From positions 3,844,001 through 3,908,000 of the forward strand of contig NZ_CP023049.2 of assembly GCF_002285635.2 (NCBI RefSeq): 64,000 bases of DNA, in the 5' to 3' direction. This document shows, in pieces, positions 26,085 through 34,037 of this stretch. The number at the start of each line of letters is the position of its first letter. The first letter of the stretch is position 1. The translations under genes and the position numbers were made by a program. The DNA is from Chryseobacterium piperi. Its GTDB lineage: Bacteria > Bacteroidota > Bacteroidia > Flavobacteriales > Weeksellaceae. Below the pieces are notes generated by a model, which was not told the DNA's origin, did no database searches, and worked only from the letters and a program-made list of their open reading frames with translations.

Positions 26085-26291
26085 AATAATTTCTTTTTTA
26101 AAATTTATGTTAAGCAAATTTATGAGCATAATTTTTAATGATTTAATAAATCTAAAAAAAGAGATGTGTTATTTCTAAAAAATGTAACCTATTGATATGT
26201 AGTATTATTTTAAGTTTGGATATAGGAAAATAATACACTATATTGCATATTGCAATTTGTGAATTTTCTTTTTATATAATAATATTGTGTT

Positions 26292-27317
26292 ATGAATAGA
26301 ATAACAGATGAGGTAACGAATGAGATCAAACAATTGGAGTATTCTTTCGCCAGAAAAATCATTTTTCTGTTGTTGATGAAACAGGTTATTACCATATCAT
26401 TTGATTTTTATTTTCTGGGGACTAAATATTTATTTTTCGACCTGATTTTAATTTTCACGGTGGCTCCGTGCTATGTTTTTACCCGAATTTCAGAAAATTA
26501 TGATTTTCAGAGGATAGGTAAGCTTACAGTGGTATATCTAATGATTCTGAATGTTATCCTTACCATATTGTATTACCACAACTTTCCGAATATTGTTGCT
26601 TATGTCTTTATATTTTCAGTGACATTACTATTATTTTACAACACCAGAAAGGTTATCTATATTGCAATAGGTCTATTAGCGGCTATTCCTCTAAGTATTT
26701 TTTATAATCATTATTTTGGGGGTGTCAAAGCCGGATCTGAAACTAGTCTTTATCATGAGGTTACGAATACCTATATGTTAGGATGTGCTTTTGTTTTATT
26801 CATTGTTTCGCTTTATTATGTTGTTCAGATTTTGAAATTTAAATCAGTTTTTACTTTTTTAAATGAAAATAATATAATCATCGAGGGCTTTTATGGTCTG
26901 AATAAACAAAAAGAAGTAAAATTAATCCGGGGGAGTTTTCCAGATGATGATTTGTCTATCCCGATTTATGAAAAATTATTTTCAAAAATTGAGGATTTTA
27001 TGTATATCCAAAAGCCCTGGAAAAATCCTGAATATAGCCTGAAGGACCTAGCTAGGGATGTGCACTCTAATACGCAGTATGTTTCTTCAGCAATCAATAA
27101 CTCTACAAAGAATAACTTCAAAGCCTATTTGAATGAGTTTAGGCTGAATGCTTTTATTGCACTAATTAATAATAAAAATGAATTGGCTTCGATGGAGGAA
27201 GCTTACCTTGCTATTGGATTTTATAACCGATCTACTTTTAATAGAGTCTTTAAATCCAGATATAAGATGACCCCTCAGGAGTATATTAACAGTAAAATGG
27301 ATAGTAATCCTGAGTGA
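26292..27317 (+). CDS. Membrane-anchored AraC-family regulator
   Basis: 341 residues. The N-terminal 190 residues are strongly hydrophobic with about six membrane segments (for example IIFLLLMKQVITISFDFYFL, YVFIFSVTLLLFY, MLGCAFVLFIVSLYYVVQIL). The C-terminal 100 residues are an AraC helix-turn-helix domain (YSLKDLARDVHSNTQYVSSAIN, EAYLAIGFYNRSTFNRVFK, MTPQEYI). It lies between the paralogous exported-protein genes and is divergent from paralogue A, so it may control them in response to a membrane signal. Confidence 0.85.
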   Translation: MNRITDEVTNEIKQLEYSFARKIIFLLLMKQVITISFDFYFLGTKYLFFDLILIFTVAPCYVFTRISENYDFQRIGKLTVVYLMILNVILTILYYHNFPNIVAYVFIFSVTLLLFYNTRKVIYIAIGLLAAIPLSIFYNHYFGGVKAGSETSLYHEVTNTYMLGCAFVLFIVSLYYVVQILKFKSVFTFLNENNIIIEGFYGLNKQKEVKLIRGSFPDDDLSIPIYEKLFSKIEDFMYIQKPWKNPEYSLKDLARDVHSNTQYVSSAINNSTKNNFKAYLNEFRLNAFIALINNKNELASMEEAYLAIGFYNRSTFNRVFKSRYKMTPQEYINSKMDSNPE

Positions 27318-27357
27318 TGCTTATAGAAGTGTAAAGATTCTCTTAACGATACTAAAA

Positions 27358-27381
27358 ATGCCGGAATAGAAATTCCGGCAT
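27358..27381. terminator. Bidirectional terminator
   Basis: ATGCCGGAAT/ATTCCGGCAT, 10-bp perfect stem, between the convergent AraC-type gene and paralogue B. Confidence 0.7.
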
Positions 27382-27407
27382 GTTCAAATAGTTTTTGTCA
27401 GCTTATT

Positions 27408-28175
27408 TTAATATTGGTCAAATGCTAAAACATACATTTCATTTTCTACTCCTGATCCATTATTATAATTATTGAAACCATAGAAGTTTCCTGCCAGTAA
27501 ATCATTGCTTCCAGGTATTACTCCATCTTTAGTGGAAATCTGATATTGGAAACCAAAAGGGTTGTGCCATGAGCCATTTGAAATAGCTCGGGTCCATTCA
27601 TTCCAGTTTGTTGTTGTGAAATTTACAGACTGGGCACCTCCGTTTGTTCTAGTTCCAAACCATAATTCATTAGCATAATATGTTATATCATTAGCTGGTT
27701 GAGACAGGAGTCTTACTTCTAGATAATTAGAGCCACCGGTAGCTGCAAACCTGAATTCCATATTCATAGTAGGTACTTTCAGAGTAGGTTTGTTGTATCC
27801 ATTAGTGTCGATATTTCGCCCTCTGTATTTTATTTTAGTTAATACAGTTCCTGATGTGTCGTCTGGGGCAGGTTTTACTGATGACCATTTTGTACCGTCA
27901 TTATAATATAATCCCGGAACAACATCATTTGCAGTCGCGGTGTTGTAAACTACCATTCCTGCTACATGGTTAGCAAGTGGTGAAGCAGCAGATGTAGATG
28001 TTAATGCTACTCTTGGAGGTAAAAAACCTTTGTTCTTATTATTAGAGGTTACTTCTAGAGCTGAGTCTGGATCTGGATTGGTTGTATTGACTCCTACTTG
28101 AGCTATTGCGGCCGAAGAAATTAATAAAAAAAACGCTGAAGATAGGGTCTTAATATGGGTCAAATGATTTTTCAT
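27408..28175 (-). CDS. Exported VGINT-type protein, paralogue B
   Basis: 255 residues. Signal peptide ending SAAIAQ, then VGVNTTNPDPDSALEVTSNN, GFLPPRVALTST, GMVVYNTATANDVVPGLYYN and the same C-terminal domain as its neighbours, ending NEMYVLAFDQY. Nearly identical in layout to paralogue C 80 bases upstream; together they probably form a tandem duplication. Unknown role. Confidence 0.75.
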   Translation of the reverse strand: MKNHLTHIKTLSSAFFLLISSAAIAQVGVNTTNPDPDSALEVTSNNKNKGFLPPRVALTSTSAASPLANHVAGMVVYNTATANDVVPGLYYNDGTKWSSVKPAPDDTSGTVLTKIKYRGRNIDTNGYNKPTLKVPTMNMEFRFAATGGSNYLEVRLLSQPANDITYYANELWFGTRTNGGAQSVNFTTTNWNEWTRAISNGSWHNPFGFQYQISTKDGVIPGSNDLLAGNFYGFNNYNNGSGVENEMYVLAFDQY

Positions 28176-28255
28176 AATTTTTAATTTTAATATAGATTAT
28201 GTTGATTATGGATGCCTTGCTGAGCATCATTACAGTTCTTAAGCTTTCTCAGACC

Positions 28256-29020
28256 TTAATATTGGTCAAATGCTAGAACATACATTTCATTTTCTATTCC
28301 TGCTCCATTTCCGTAATTATTGAACCCATAGAAGTTTCCTGCCAGTAAATCATTGCTTCCGGGTATTATCCCATCTTTGGTGGAGATTTGGTATTGAAAT
28401 CCCCAAGGGCTAGTCCAGTTGCCACTTGAAATATCTCGGGACCATTCATTCCAATTTGTTGTTGTGAAGGTTACGGATTTTATATTCCCGTTGGTGCTAC
28501 TTCCAAACCAAAGTTGATTGGCATAATATGTTATATCATTAGCTGGTTGAGATAATAGTCTTACTTCCAAATAATTAGATGATCCGGTAGCTGCGAACCT
28601 GAACTCCATATTCATTGAAGGGACTTTAAGGGTGGGTTTATTATAACCATTAGCCTCGAGATTTCTGCCTCTGTATTTTACTTTAGTTAATACGGTCCCT
28701 GATGTGTCATCTGGAGCTGGCTTCACAGAAGACCATTTTGTGCCGTCATTATAATATAATCCCGGAACAACATCATTTGCAGTCGCGGTGTTGTATACTA
28801 CCATTCCTTCTACATGAGCTGCTAATGGAGTAGCTGAGGAAGTGGAAGATAAGGCTACCCTCGGAGATAAAAATCCTTTGTTTTGACTATTAGAAGTAAC
28901 TTCTAGCGCTGAGTCAGGATTTGGAGTGTTGGTGTTAATACCAACCTGTGCTACTGCAACTGTAGGCAGCGCAAAAATAAGAGCTAAGGATATAGCTCTT
29001 GTAAAAAGGTAATTTTTCAT
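28256..29020 (-). CDS. Exported VGINT-type protein, paralogue C
   Basis: 254 residues. Signal peptide MKNYLFTRAISLALIFALPT ending VAQ, followed by VGINTNTPNPDSALEVTSNS and GMVVYNTATANDVVPGLYYN. The region TKWSSVKPAPDDTSGTVLTK is shared word for word with paralogue B, so duplication is recent or kept similar by conversion. It should be the first gene of the leftward pair. Confidence 0.75.
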   Translation of the reverse strand: MKNYLFTRAISLALIFALPTVAVAQVGINTNTPNPDSALEVTSNSQNKGFLSPRVALSSTSSATPLAAHVEGMVVYNTATANDVVPGLYYNDGTKWSSVKPAPDDTSGTVLTKVKYRGRNLEANGYNKPTLKVPSMNMEFRFAATGSSNYLEVRLLSQPANDITYYANQLWFGSSTNGNIKSVTFTTTNWNEWSRDISSGNWTSPWGFQYQISTKDGIIPGSNDLLAGNFYGFNNYGNGAGIENEMYVLAFDQY

Positions 29021-29140
29021 GTCTTTTGTTATTTTTTATTATGTATGTATTTCTGTGTTAAACATATGTATCACAAATATATGAAAAATTGGCATTATGT
29101 TATGTTAACTAAATAATATTTTAAATTTTAAAAGGTATAG

Positions 29141-29172
29141 TTTGTGTATTAAGAAAAAAATATATACTTTTG
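29141..29172 (+). promoter_or_regulatory. rpsU promoter
   Basis: TTTG (29141-29144), 20 bases, TACTTTTG (29165-29172): exact consensus. The rpsU start lies 24 bases beyond the -7 element. Confidence 0.85.
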
Positions 29173-29195
29173 CAATCCAAAATGAGATGTAAAGT

Positions 29196-29393
29196 ATGTT
29201 AATAATTCCTGTAAAAGATGGTGAATCCATCGATAGAGCGCTAAAAAAATATAAAAGAAAATTTGATAAAACTGGAACAGTTCGTCAGTTAAGAGCTAGA
29301 CAACAGTTTATTAAGCCTTCTGTAACGTTAAGACAAGCTAGATTGAAAGCGGCTTACAAACAAAGAGCGTTAAGCAAAGAAGAACAAGCTTAA
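29196..29393 (+). CDS. rpsU: 30S ribosomal protein S21
   Basis: 65 residues, very basic, with the S21 hallmarks GESIDRALKKYKRKFDKTG and ARQQFIKPSVTLRQ. It is part of the small subunit near the 3' end of 16S rRNA. In Bacteroidota, S21 has been linked to the lack of Shine-Dalgarno use. It has its own promoter and a terminator, and precedes a XerC-like gene. Confidence 0.96.
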   Translation: MLIIPVKDGESIDRALKKYKRKFDKTGTVRQLRARQQFIKPSVTLRQARLKAAYKQRALSKEEQA

Positions 29394-29415
29394 GAAATTT
29401 TTCTTAAACAATACT

Positions 29416-29457
29416 AAATTCACTTCTTAAATACTTATATTTGAGGAGTGAATTTTT
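29416..29457 (+). terminator. rpsU terminator with a -7 element in its loop
   Basis: AAATTCACTTCT pairs with AGGAGTGAATTT (12 bp, one G-U), followed by T-rich DNA. The 16-base loop contains TATATTTG (29436-29443), an exact -7 consensus that would drive the recombinase gene 33 bases downstream. Confidence 0.7.
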
Positions 29458-29475
29458 GTTTTATATGCTAATGTA

Positions 29476-30363
29476 ATGTTGAATAAATTTTTAGAATACT
29501 TACAGTTTGAAAAGAGGTACTCTCCTCATACCATTACAAGCTATAAAAAAGATCTTGAAGATTTTTCCTATTTCTATCTCAAGACCGAATCTTCAGAAGA
29601 CCTTTCCAAGGCAGATAAAAAAGTCATCCGAAATTTTATTGTAGCCCTCAGTGAAAATAATATTTCCAAAAGAAGTATCAACAGAAAGCTTTCCTCACTT
29701 CGTAGTTTTTATCTCTTCCTTTTAAAGATAGGCGAAATTAAGGTTTCTCCTACGGAAAGTATTTCCTCCCTCAAATTTTACGCAGAGAAGCAAATTCCCA
29801 TGTCAAAAGAAGAAATGGAGCTTCTTAATGATGCTATTTTTGATAAGGCTCCCGATGTTTTGGAAAAATGTATTGTGGAAGTTTTATATCAGACAGGGAT
29901 TCGTAAAGCAGAGCTTTGTGGCTTGATATTTGAGAATGTTAATTTAGATGGAAATGAGTTAAAAATTATAGGTAAGGGGAATAAAGAAAGATATGTTCCC
30001 ATATCTCAGGACTTAACAAATTTGCTTCAAGGTTACTTGGGATTAAGGAAGCCGAATGACGAGTATAAATCATATTTTTTCGTGAATAAGAAAGGTAAAA
30101 AACTAACGGAAAAATTTGTTTATGTAGTAGTTAATAAGTACCTTAGTCTTATAACTTCTAAAGAAAAAAGAAGTCCTCACATTTTAAGACATAGCTTTGC
30201 TACGCATGTTTTAGATAATGGGGCCGAGATCTCGAAAGTAAAAAAGATATTAGGACATTCCAGTCTTGCAAGTACTCAAGTTTATACGAATGCTAATATC
30301 GAACAATTGAAAAAAGTGTTTAATCAGGCTCATCCTCGAGCGTCTAAAAAAGAAGAATTATGA
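29476..30363 (+). CDS. xerC: Tyrosine recombinase, XerC-like
   Basis: 295 residues. N-terminal SAM-like domain (FLEYLQFEKRYSPHTITSYKKDL) and catalytic core with YQTGIRKAELCGL (Arg), ERYVPIS (Lys region), SPHILRHSFATHVLDNGAEI (His-x-x-Arg), ILGHSSLASTQVYTN (His and active Tyr). Length and motif spacing fit XerC/XerD, which resolve chromosome dimers at dif. The conserved rpsU-xerC-hpf order supports a housekeeping role rather than a mobile element. Its stop overlaps the hpf start by 4 bases (ATGA). Confidence 0.88.
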   Translation: MLNKFLEYLQFEKRYSPHTITSYKKDLEDFSYFYLKTESSEDLSKADKKVIRNFIVALSENNISKRSINRKLSSLRSFYLFLLKIGEIKVSPTESISSLKFYAEKQIPMSKEEMELLNDAIFDKAPDVLEKCIVEVLYQTGIRKAELCGLIFENVNLDGNELKIIGKGNKERYVPISQDLTNLLQGYLGLRKPNDEYKSYFFVNKKGKKLTEKFVYVVVNKYLSLITSKEKRSPHILRHSFATHVLDNGAEISKVKKILGHSSLASTQVYTNANIEQLKKVFNQAHPRASKKEEL

Positions 30364-30650
30364 AGATCAAAGTACAATCAATTGGTTTAACTCCACACGA
30401 ACCACTAGAATCACACATTGAAAAAAAAGTAAGCAAACTTGAGACCTTCTATGATAAGATCCATGAGTGCAAAATCTTTTTAAAAGTTGAAAATAACTCG
30501 GATAAAGCAAACAAAACTACAGAGATTATTTTAGCGGTTCCGGGAGACGATATCGTCGTAAAAAAGACGGCTACAAGTTTTGAAGAAAGTTTGGACCTTT
30601 GCGTTGATACTGCTAAGAAGCTATTAATCAAGAAAAAAGAGACGGCATAG
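30360..30650 (+). CDS. hpf: Ribosome hibernation-promoting factor (HPF/YfiA family)
   Basis: 96 residues, short-form ribosome-associated inhibitor: KIKVQSIGLTPHEPLESHIE, KVSKLETFYDKIHECKIFLKV, VKKTATSFEESLDLCVDTAKK. It binds the 30S A/P site region to silence ribosomes in stationary phase. It is translationally coupled to the recombinase gene. Confidence 0.92.
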   Translation: MKIKVQSIGLTPHEPLESHIEKKVSKLETFYDKIHECKIFLKVENNSDKANKTTEIILAVPGDDIVVKKTATSFEESLDLCVDTAKKLLIKKKETA

Positions 30651-30680
30651 AAAAAAACTTTGAAAAAAGTTATTAAAAAG

Positions 30681-30712
30681 TTTGAGAATTCAAAAAATCC
30701 GTTCTATATTTG
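30681..30712 (+). promoter_or_regulatory. Promoter of the tRNA cluster
   Basis: TTTG (30681-30684), 20 bases, TATATTTG (30705-30712): exact consensus, 47 bases before the first tRNA. Confidence 0.85.
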
Positions 30713-30759
30713 CACTCGCAAAAAGGGAACAGTGATCTTTTGAATTCTTTTTAAAATAT

Positions 30760-30833
30760 GCCTCCATAGCTCAGTTGGCCAGAGCACGTGATTTGTAATC
30801 TCGGGGTCGTGGGTTCGAATCCCTCTGGAGGCT
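30760..30833 (+). tRNA. tRNA-Thr (anticodon TGT), copy 1
   Basis: Acceptor GCCTCCA/TGGAGGC, T-arm GTGGGTTCGAATCCC, anticodon loop with TGT (in ATTTGTAAT). Discriminator T. Identical to copy 2 at 31189. Confidence 0.95.
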
Positions 30834-30852
30834 CAATTTAATATAAACATGA

Positions 30853-30933
30853 GGGAAGATTCCAGAGTGGCTAAATGGGACTGACTGTAACTCAGTTGCT
30901 TCGGCTTCGCAGGTTCGAATCCTGCTCTTCCCA
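30853..30933 (+). tRNA. tRNA-Tyr (anticodon GTA), copy 1
   Basis: Class II tRNA with a long variable arm. Acceptor GGGAAGA/TCTTCCC, anticodon GTA in ACTGTAACT, T-arm CAGGTTCGAATCCTG. Discriminator A. Identical to copy 2. Confidence 0.95.
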
Positions 30934-31020
30934 CATTTTATATTAGAAAAAAAAGTTGCAAATTTAGAATACTTTTTGTAGGTTTGCACAGCGTTTACCA
31001 ATAGTTTTGGAAACAAAATT

Positions 31021-31093
31021 GCGGAAGTAGCTCAGTTGGTAGAGCGTCAGCCTTCCAAGCTGAATGTCGCGGGTTCGACCCCCGTCTTCCGCT
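31021..31093 (+). tRNA. tRNA-Gly (anticodon TCC), copy 1
   Basis: Acceptor GCGGAAG/CTTCCGC, anticodon TCC in CCTTCCAAG, T-arm GCGGGTTCGACCCCCG. An internal promoter-like TTG-N20-TAGGTTTG (30956-30986) precedes it. Confidence 0.95.
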
Positions 31094-31100
31094 CAATAAG

Positions 31101-31128
31101 ATCACACCAATGGGCGTGATTTTTTTTT
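31101..31128 (+). terminator. Terminator after the first tRNA block
   Basis: ATCAC/GTGAT stem extended by C-G pairs, followed by eight T. A diverged counterpart follows the second block. Confidence 0.65.
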
Positions 31129-31188
31129 ACTACTGATGTAGCACAGAGTAGAGTAGCTCTGAAAGCTTTCAGTTCTTTTTTTTAAATT

Positions 31189-31262
31189 GCCTCCATAGCT
31201 CAGTTGGCCAGAGCACGTGATTTGTAATCTCGGGGTCGTGGGTTCGAATCCCTCTGGAGGCT
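31189..31262 (+). tRNA. tRNA-Thr (anticodon TGT), copy 2
   Basis: Same sequence as copy 1. No TANNTTTG promoter is visible in the 60 bases before it, so expression may depend on readthrough past the first block's terminator. Confidence 0.95.
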
Positions 31263-31281
31263 CAATTTAATATAAACATGA

Positions 31282-31362
31282 GGGAAGATTCCAGAGTGGC
31301 TAAATGGGACTGACTGTAACTCAGTTGCTTCGGCTTCGCAGGTTCGAATCCTGCTCTTCCCA
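31282..31362 (+). tRNA. tRNA-Tyr (anticodon GTA), copy 2
   Basis: Same sequence as copy 1, including the long variable arm. Confidence 0.95.
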
Positions 31363-31449
31363 CATTTTATATTAGAAAAAAAAGTTGCAAATTTAGAATA
31401 CTTTTTGTAGGTTTGCATAGCGTTTACCAATAGTTTTGGAAACAAAATT

Positions 31450-31522
31450 GCGGAAGTAGCTCAGTTGGTAGAGCGTCAGCCTTCCAAGCTGAATGTCGCG
31501 GGTTCGACCCCCGTCTTCCGCT
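31450..31522 (+). tRNA. tRNA-Gly (anticodon TCC), copy 2
   Basis: Same sequence as copy 1; the internal promoter-like element TAGGTTTG is duplicated with it. Confidence 0.95.
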
Positions 31523-31527
31523 CAAAG

Positions 31528-31557
31528 AAAATCACGCTATAAAGTGTGATTTTTTTG
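31528..31557 (+). terminator. Terminator after the second tRNA-Gly
   Basis: AAATCACGCT/AGTGTGATTT with one G-U pair, followed by T run. It resembles the terminator after the first block. One more tRNA follows 7 bases later, so termination may be partial. Confidence 0.6.
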
Positions 31558-31563
31558 GTTAAT

Positions 31564-31635
31564 GCCGACTTAGCTCAGCGGTAGAGTGCTTCCTTGGTAA
31601 GGAAGAGGTCACGGGTTCAAGTCCCGTAGTTGGCT
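31564..31635 (+). tRNA. tRNA-Thr (anticodon GGT)
   Basis: Acceptor GCCGACT/AGTTGGC (one G-U pair), anticodon GGT in CTTGGTAAG, T-arm ACGGGTTCAAGTCCCGT. A second threonine isoacceptor outside the duplicated block. Confidence 0.95.
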
Positions 31636-31645
31636 CTCCATTATA

Positions 31646-31672
31646 TCCCGAATATGATTCGGGATTTTTTTT
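31646..31672 (+). terminator. Terminator of the tRNA cluster
   Basis: TCCCGAAT/ATTCGGGA perfect 8-bp stem with a 3-base loop and a T8 tract. Confidence 0.9.
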
Positions 31673-31909
31673 GCTCAAAATTTTATTTTCCTATTCCGTT
31701 TACTTTATATTTTTATTCAAAAAATAAATTGTAATGAAAATATTTTTGGATAGATGACGAGTGTTTTGCCTTTATTATTGCGTTCATGAAAGTATAGTCG
31801 ATCTCTTATTCATAATCATTTTTCACAAACCTTGGAATAAAATTTAGAAGGTGACACTTTAAATACATAATCATAAAAATTTTCATTAAATTCGTATAAA
31901 TAATTTTTG

Positions 31910-32590
31910 ATGAACATACTTTTATTAGAAGACGACCTTATTCTCTCTGCAGAGCTTTGTAAGTTTCTAGAATCAAATAATTTCGCCTGTGATAAAATTT
32001 ATGATGGAGAAACTTTTCTTCGTCAGATTAAAAACAAATCTTATGACCTGTATCTTCTGGATATTAATGTTCCAAAGATCAATGGTCTGGATGTTTGTCA
32101 AACGATCCGTTCTTTTGATAAAAATACCCCCATCATTATTATTTCTGCTTACGGAGATCTTTCCGATAAAAAAGATGCTTTTACCAGACTTGCTGATGAC
32201 TATCTTGTAAAACCTTTTCAATTTGAAGAATTACTGCTACGTGTAAACTCACTATTAAGAAGAAAAACACCTGTTGATAATTCTGATCAGGAAATTATCA
32301 GAATCGATGATCTCATCATTAATAAGACAGAACAAAAGGTTTTCAGAGCCGGAAATGAAATCAATCTTACACTAAAGGAATTTCAGTTACTGGATTATTT
32401 GGCTGAAGCACAAGGAAGGACTGTTTCTAAACAACAGATCACAGAACATGTCTGGGAACATAATTTTAATACCAATACGAATACAGTAGAAGTTTATATT
32501 AATTTTTTAAGGAAGAAAATAGATAAAGATTTTAAAGTTAAACTTATCCATACACGTTCGGGGTTTGGATACTATTTAAGTCCCCTCTAA
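31910..32590 (+). CDS. OmpR-family response regulator
   Basis: 226 residues from the ATG at 31910. Receiver domain: acidic pocket LLLEDD, phospho-acceptor Asp51 in YLLDINVP, switch residues in IIISAYGD and the lysine in YLVKPFQ. Winged-helix C-terminus: LTLKEFQLLDYLAEAQGRTV, EVYINFLRKKID, THTR-like IHTRSGFGYYL. Its kinase gene follows directly, and the adjacent efflux operon carries three 11-bp-spaced direct repeats, the usual layout for this family. Confidence 0.94.
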   Translation: MNILLLEDDLILSAELCKFLESNNFACDKIYDGETFLRQIKNKSYDLYLLDINVPKINGLDVCQTIRSFDKNTPIIIISAYGDLSDKKDAFTRLADDYLVKPFQFEELLLRVNSLLRRKTPVDNSDQEIIRIDDLIINKTEQKVFRAGNEINLTLKEFQLLDYLAEAQGRTVSKQQITEHVWEHNFNTNTNTVEVYINFLRKKIDKDFKVKLIHTRSGFGYYLSPL

Positions 32591-33955
32591 ATGTCATTAA
32601 AAAGAAAGATCGCTTTAAATTTAAGTATTGCCTTCTCATTACTTTTTGGTATTGTGATGGTGATTATTTATATGTCTTTTAATGATTTCAGAAGGGATGA
32701 ATTCAAAGAGAGGTTCAGGCAAAGGCTGGAGTTTACCTGTCATTTTATTTCAGAATCGAAAGATTTCGAGGAAGAAGCTCCTGTTTTTTTTAATGAGAAC
32801 TCTGATAATATTCTCCTTAATGAGAAAATTCTTATTTTCAATGCACAAAAAGAACTAATCTATAGTACCATCAAAGACCAGAATGTTACCTGGGATGCAG
32901 CATTACTGAAAGAATTGGATCAAAGGAAAACGATCTATACGGAAAAGACGATTCCAGAGGTATATGCAGCGGTAAAAAATATTAAAGGCGAAGATTATTA
33001 CATTCTTACAAGTGCATATGACAGTAATGGTAAATCTAAGCTATCTTATTTAAAATATCTTTTGATTGCAGCATATGTCATGAGTACGCTTCTGATCGGT
33101 CTTTTTAGTTATTATTTTATGGGGCAGTTTCTCCGGCCATTGGAGGACCTTAATAAAGAGATTTCTGAAGTAACAGCGCATAAATTGACAACACAAATTC
33201 CGGTAAAACAATCTCAGGATGAAATCAGTATCCTGGCCCAGTCTTTCAATACTATGATTGTAAGATTAAATGATGTATTTCAATCTCAAAAAGATTTTAC
33301 GGCGAGCGCATCGCATGAAATTAGAACACCCATTACAAGAATGGCTTTTCAGTTGGAGAACCTGATAAAATTTGAACAGCATTCTCCTGAGACCCTATCT
33401 TCATTACGGCAAATTCAGAAAGATGTTTATCAATTGTCTGATCTTACGAATTCGTTACTTCTCCTAACTAAATTTGATAAAGAGAATATTCAGAGCTTAT
33501 ATGAGGAGGTAAGAATTGATGAAGTTATATTCAGTTCCTTTGAAACGGTAGAAAAAAGTTATCCGGATCTGAAAATGGATTTTTTAATTTCTGAAGAAAC
33601 TTCGGAACAAGCACTATTAACCATAAAAGGGATACAATCATTGCTGGACATCGTATTTATCAATCTGTTCAAAAATGCAGCGGCATATTCGGATAATACT
33701 GAAGTAGATGTTCTCATTACTGAGACCACTTCAGAACTGATTGTGGATGTTACTTCTCAGGGAAGTACTATTTCGGAAGATGAGCAGTCGAAACTATTTG
33801 AGGCTTTTATGCGGGGAAACAATTCTCAGAATATTTCAGGCTCAGGACTGGGACTTCGCATTGTTAAAAGGATTTTGGAATATCACGGAGCTGATATTAC
33901 CTATTCTTCTCCATCAGAAAATATAAATAATTTCAGTATTAGATTTAAAAAATGA
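32591..33955 (+). CDS. Sensor histidine kinase
   Basis: 454 residues. Membrane segments at about 7-29 and 156-178 flank a periplasmic sensor domain of about 125 residues. A HAMP linker (FLRPLEDLNKEISEVTAHKL) leads to the HisKA box with His242 (ASASHEIRTPITR) and an HATPase domain (IFINLFKNAAAYSD, then SGSGLGLRIVKRILEYHGADI). It starts at the base after the response regulator stop. Given the CzcCBA-type genes downstream, a metal ion in the periplasm is the likely signal; this is inference. Confidence 0.94.
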   Translation: MSLKRKIALNLSIAFSLLFGIVMVIIYMSFNDFRRDEFKERFRQRLEFTCHFISESKDFEEEAPVFFNENSDNILLNEKILIFNAQKELIYSTIKDQNVTWDAALLKELDQRKTIYTEKTIPEVYAAVKNIKGEDYYILTSAYDSNGKSKLSYLKYLLIAAYVMSTLLIGLFSYYFMGQFLRPLEDLNKEISEVTAHKLTTQIPVKQSQDEISILAQSFNTMIVRLNDVFQSQKDFTASASHEIRTPITRMAFQLENLIKFEQHSPETLSSLRQIQKDVYQLSDLTNSLLLLTKFDKENIQSLYEEVRIDEVIFSSFETVEKSYPDLKMDFLISEETSEQALLTIKGIQSLLDIVFINLFKNAAAYSDNTEVDVLITETTSELIVDVTSQGSTISEDEQSKLFEAFMRGNNSQNISGSGLGLRIVKRILEYHGADITYSSPSENINNFSIRFKK

Positions 33956-33968
33956 AATTTAATATTAT

Positions 33969-33996
33969 TTTAAGCCTCATTTAAGTTCGTTTTAAT
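33969..33996 (+). promoter_or_regulatory. Probable response-regulator operator before the efflux operon
   Basis: Three direct repeats, TTTAAG at 33969, TTTAAG at 33980 and TTTAAT at 33991, each exactly 11 bases apart, as expected for OmpR-family tandem binding. A near-consensus -7 element CAATTTTG follows at 34007-34014, with no good -33 box, which fits an activator-dependent promoter. Confidence 0.6.
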
Positions 33997-34037
33997 CGTG
34001 TCTTAGCAATTTTGTATCACAAATAATAATTGAAAGA

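Larger units (their letters stand above)
30760..31522 (+). repeat. Direct duplication of the Thr-Tyr-Gly tRNA block
   Basis: Units 30760-31093 and 31189-31522 (334 bases each, offset 429). Spacers as well as tRNAs match; the only difference noticed is GTTTGCACAGCG versus GTTTGCATAGCG in the Tyr-Gly spacer. The 95 bases between the units are unique. Confidence 0.95.

Noticed and set aside
29476..30363. XerC-like gene as part of a mobile element
   Set aside because: It lies in the conserved rpsU-xerC-hpf order, has Xer length and motifs, and no attachment repeats were seen.
30771..31016. Open frame on the minus strand over tRNA-Thr and tRNA-Tyr (and the same at 31200-31445)
   Set aside because: Repeated only because the tRNA block is duplicated; it is the antisense of two tRNAs.
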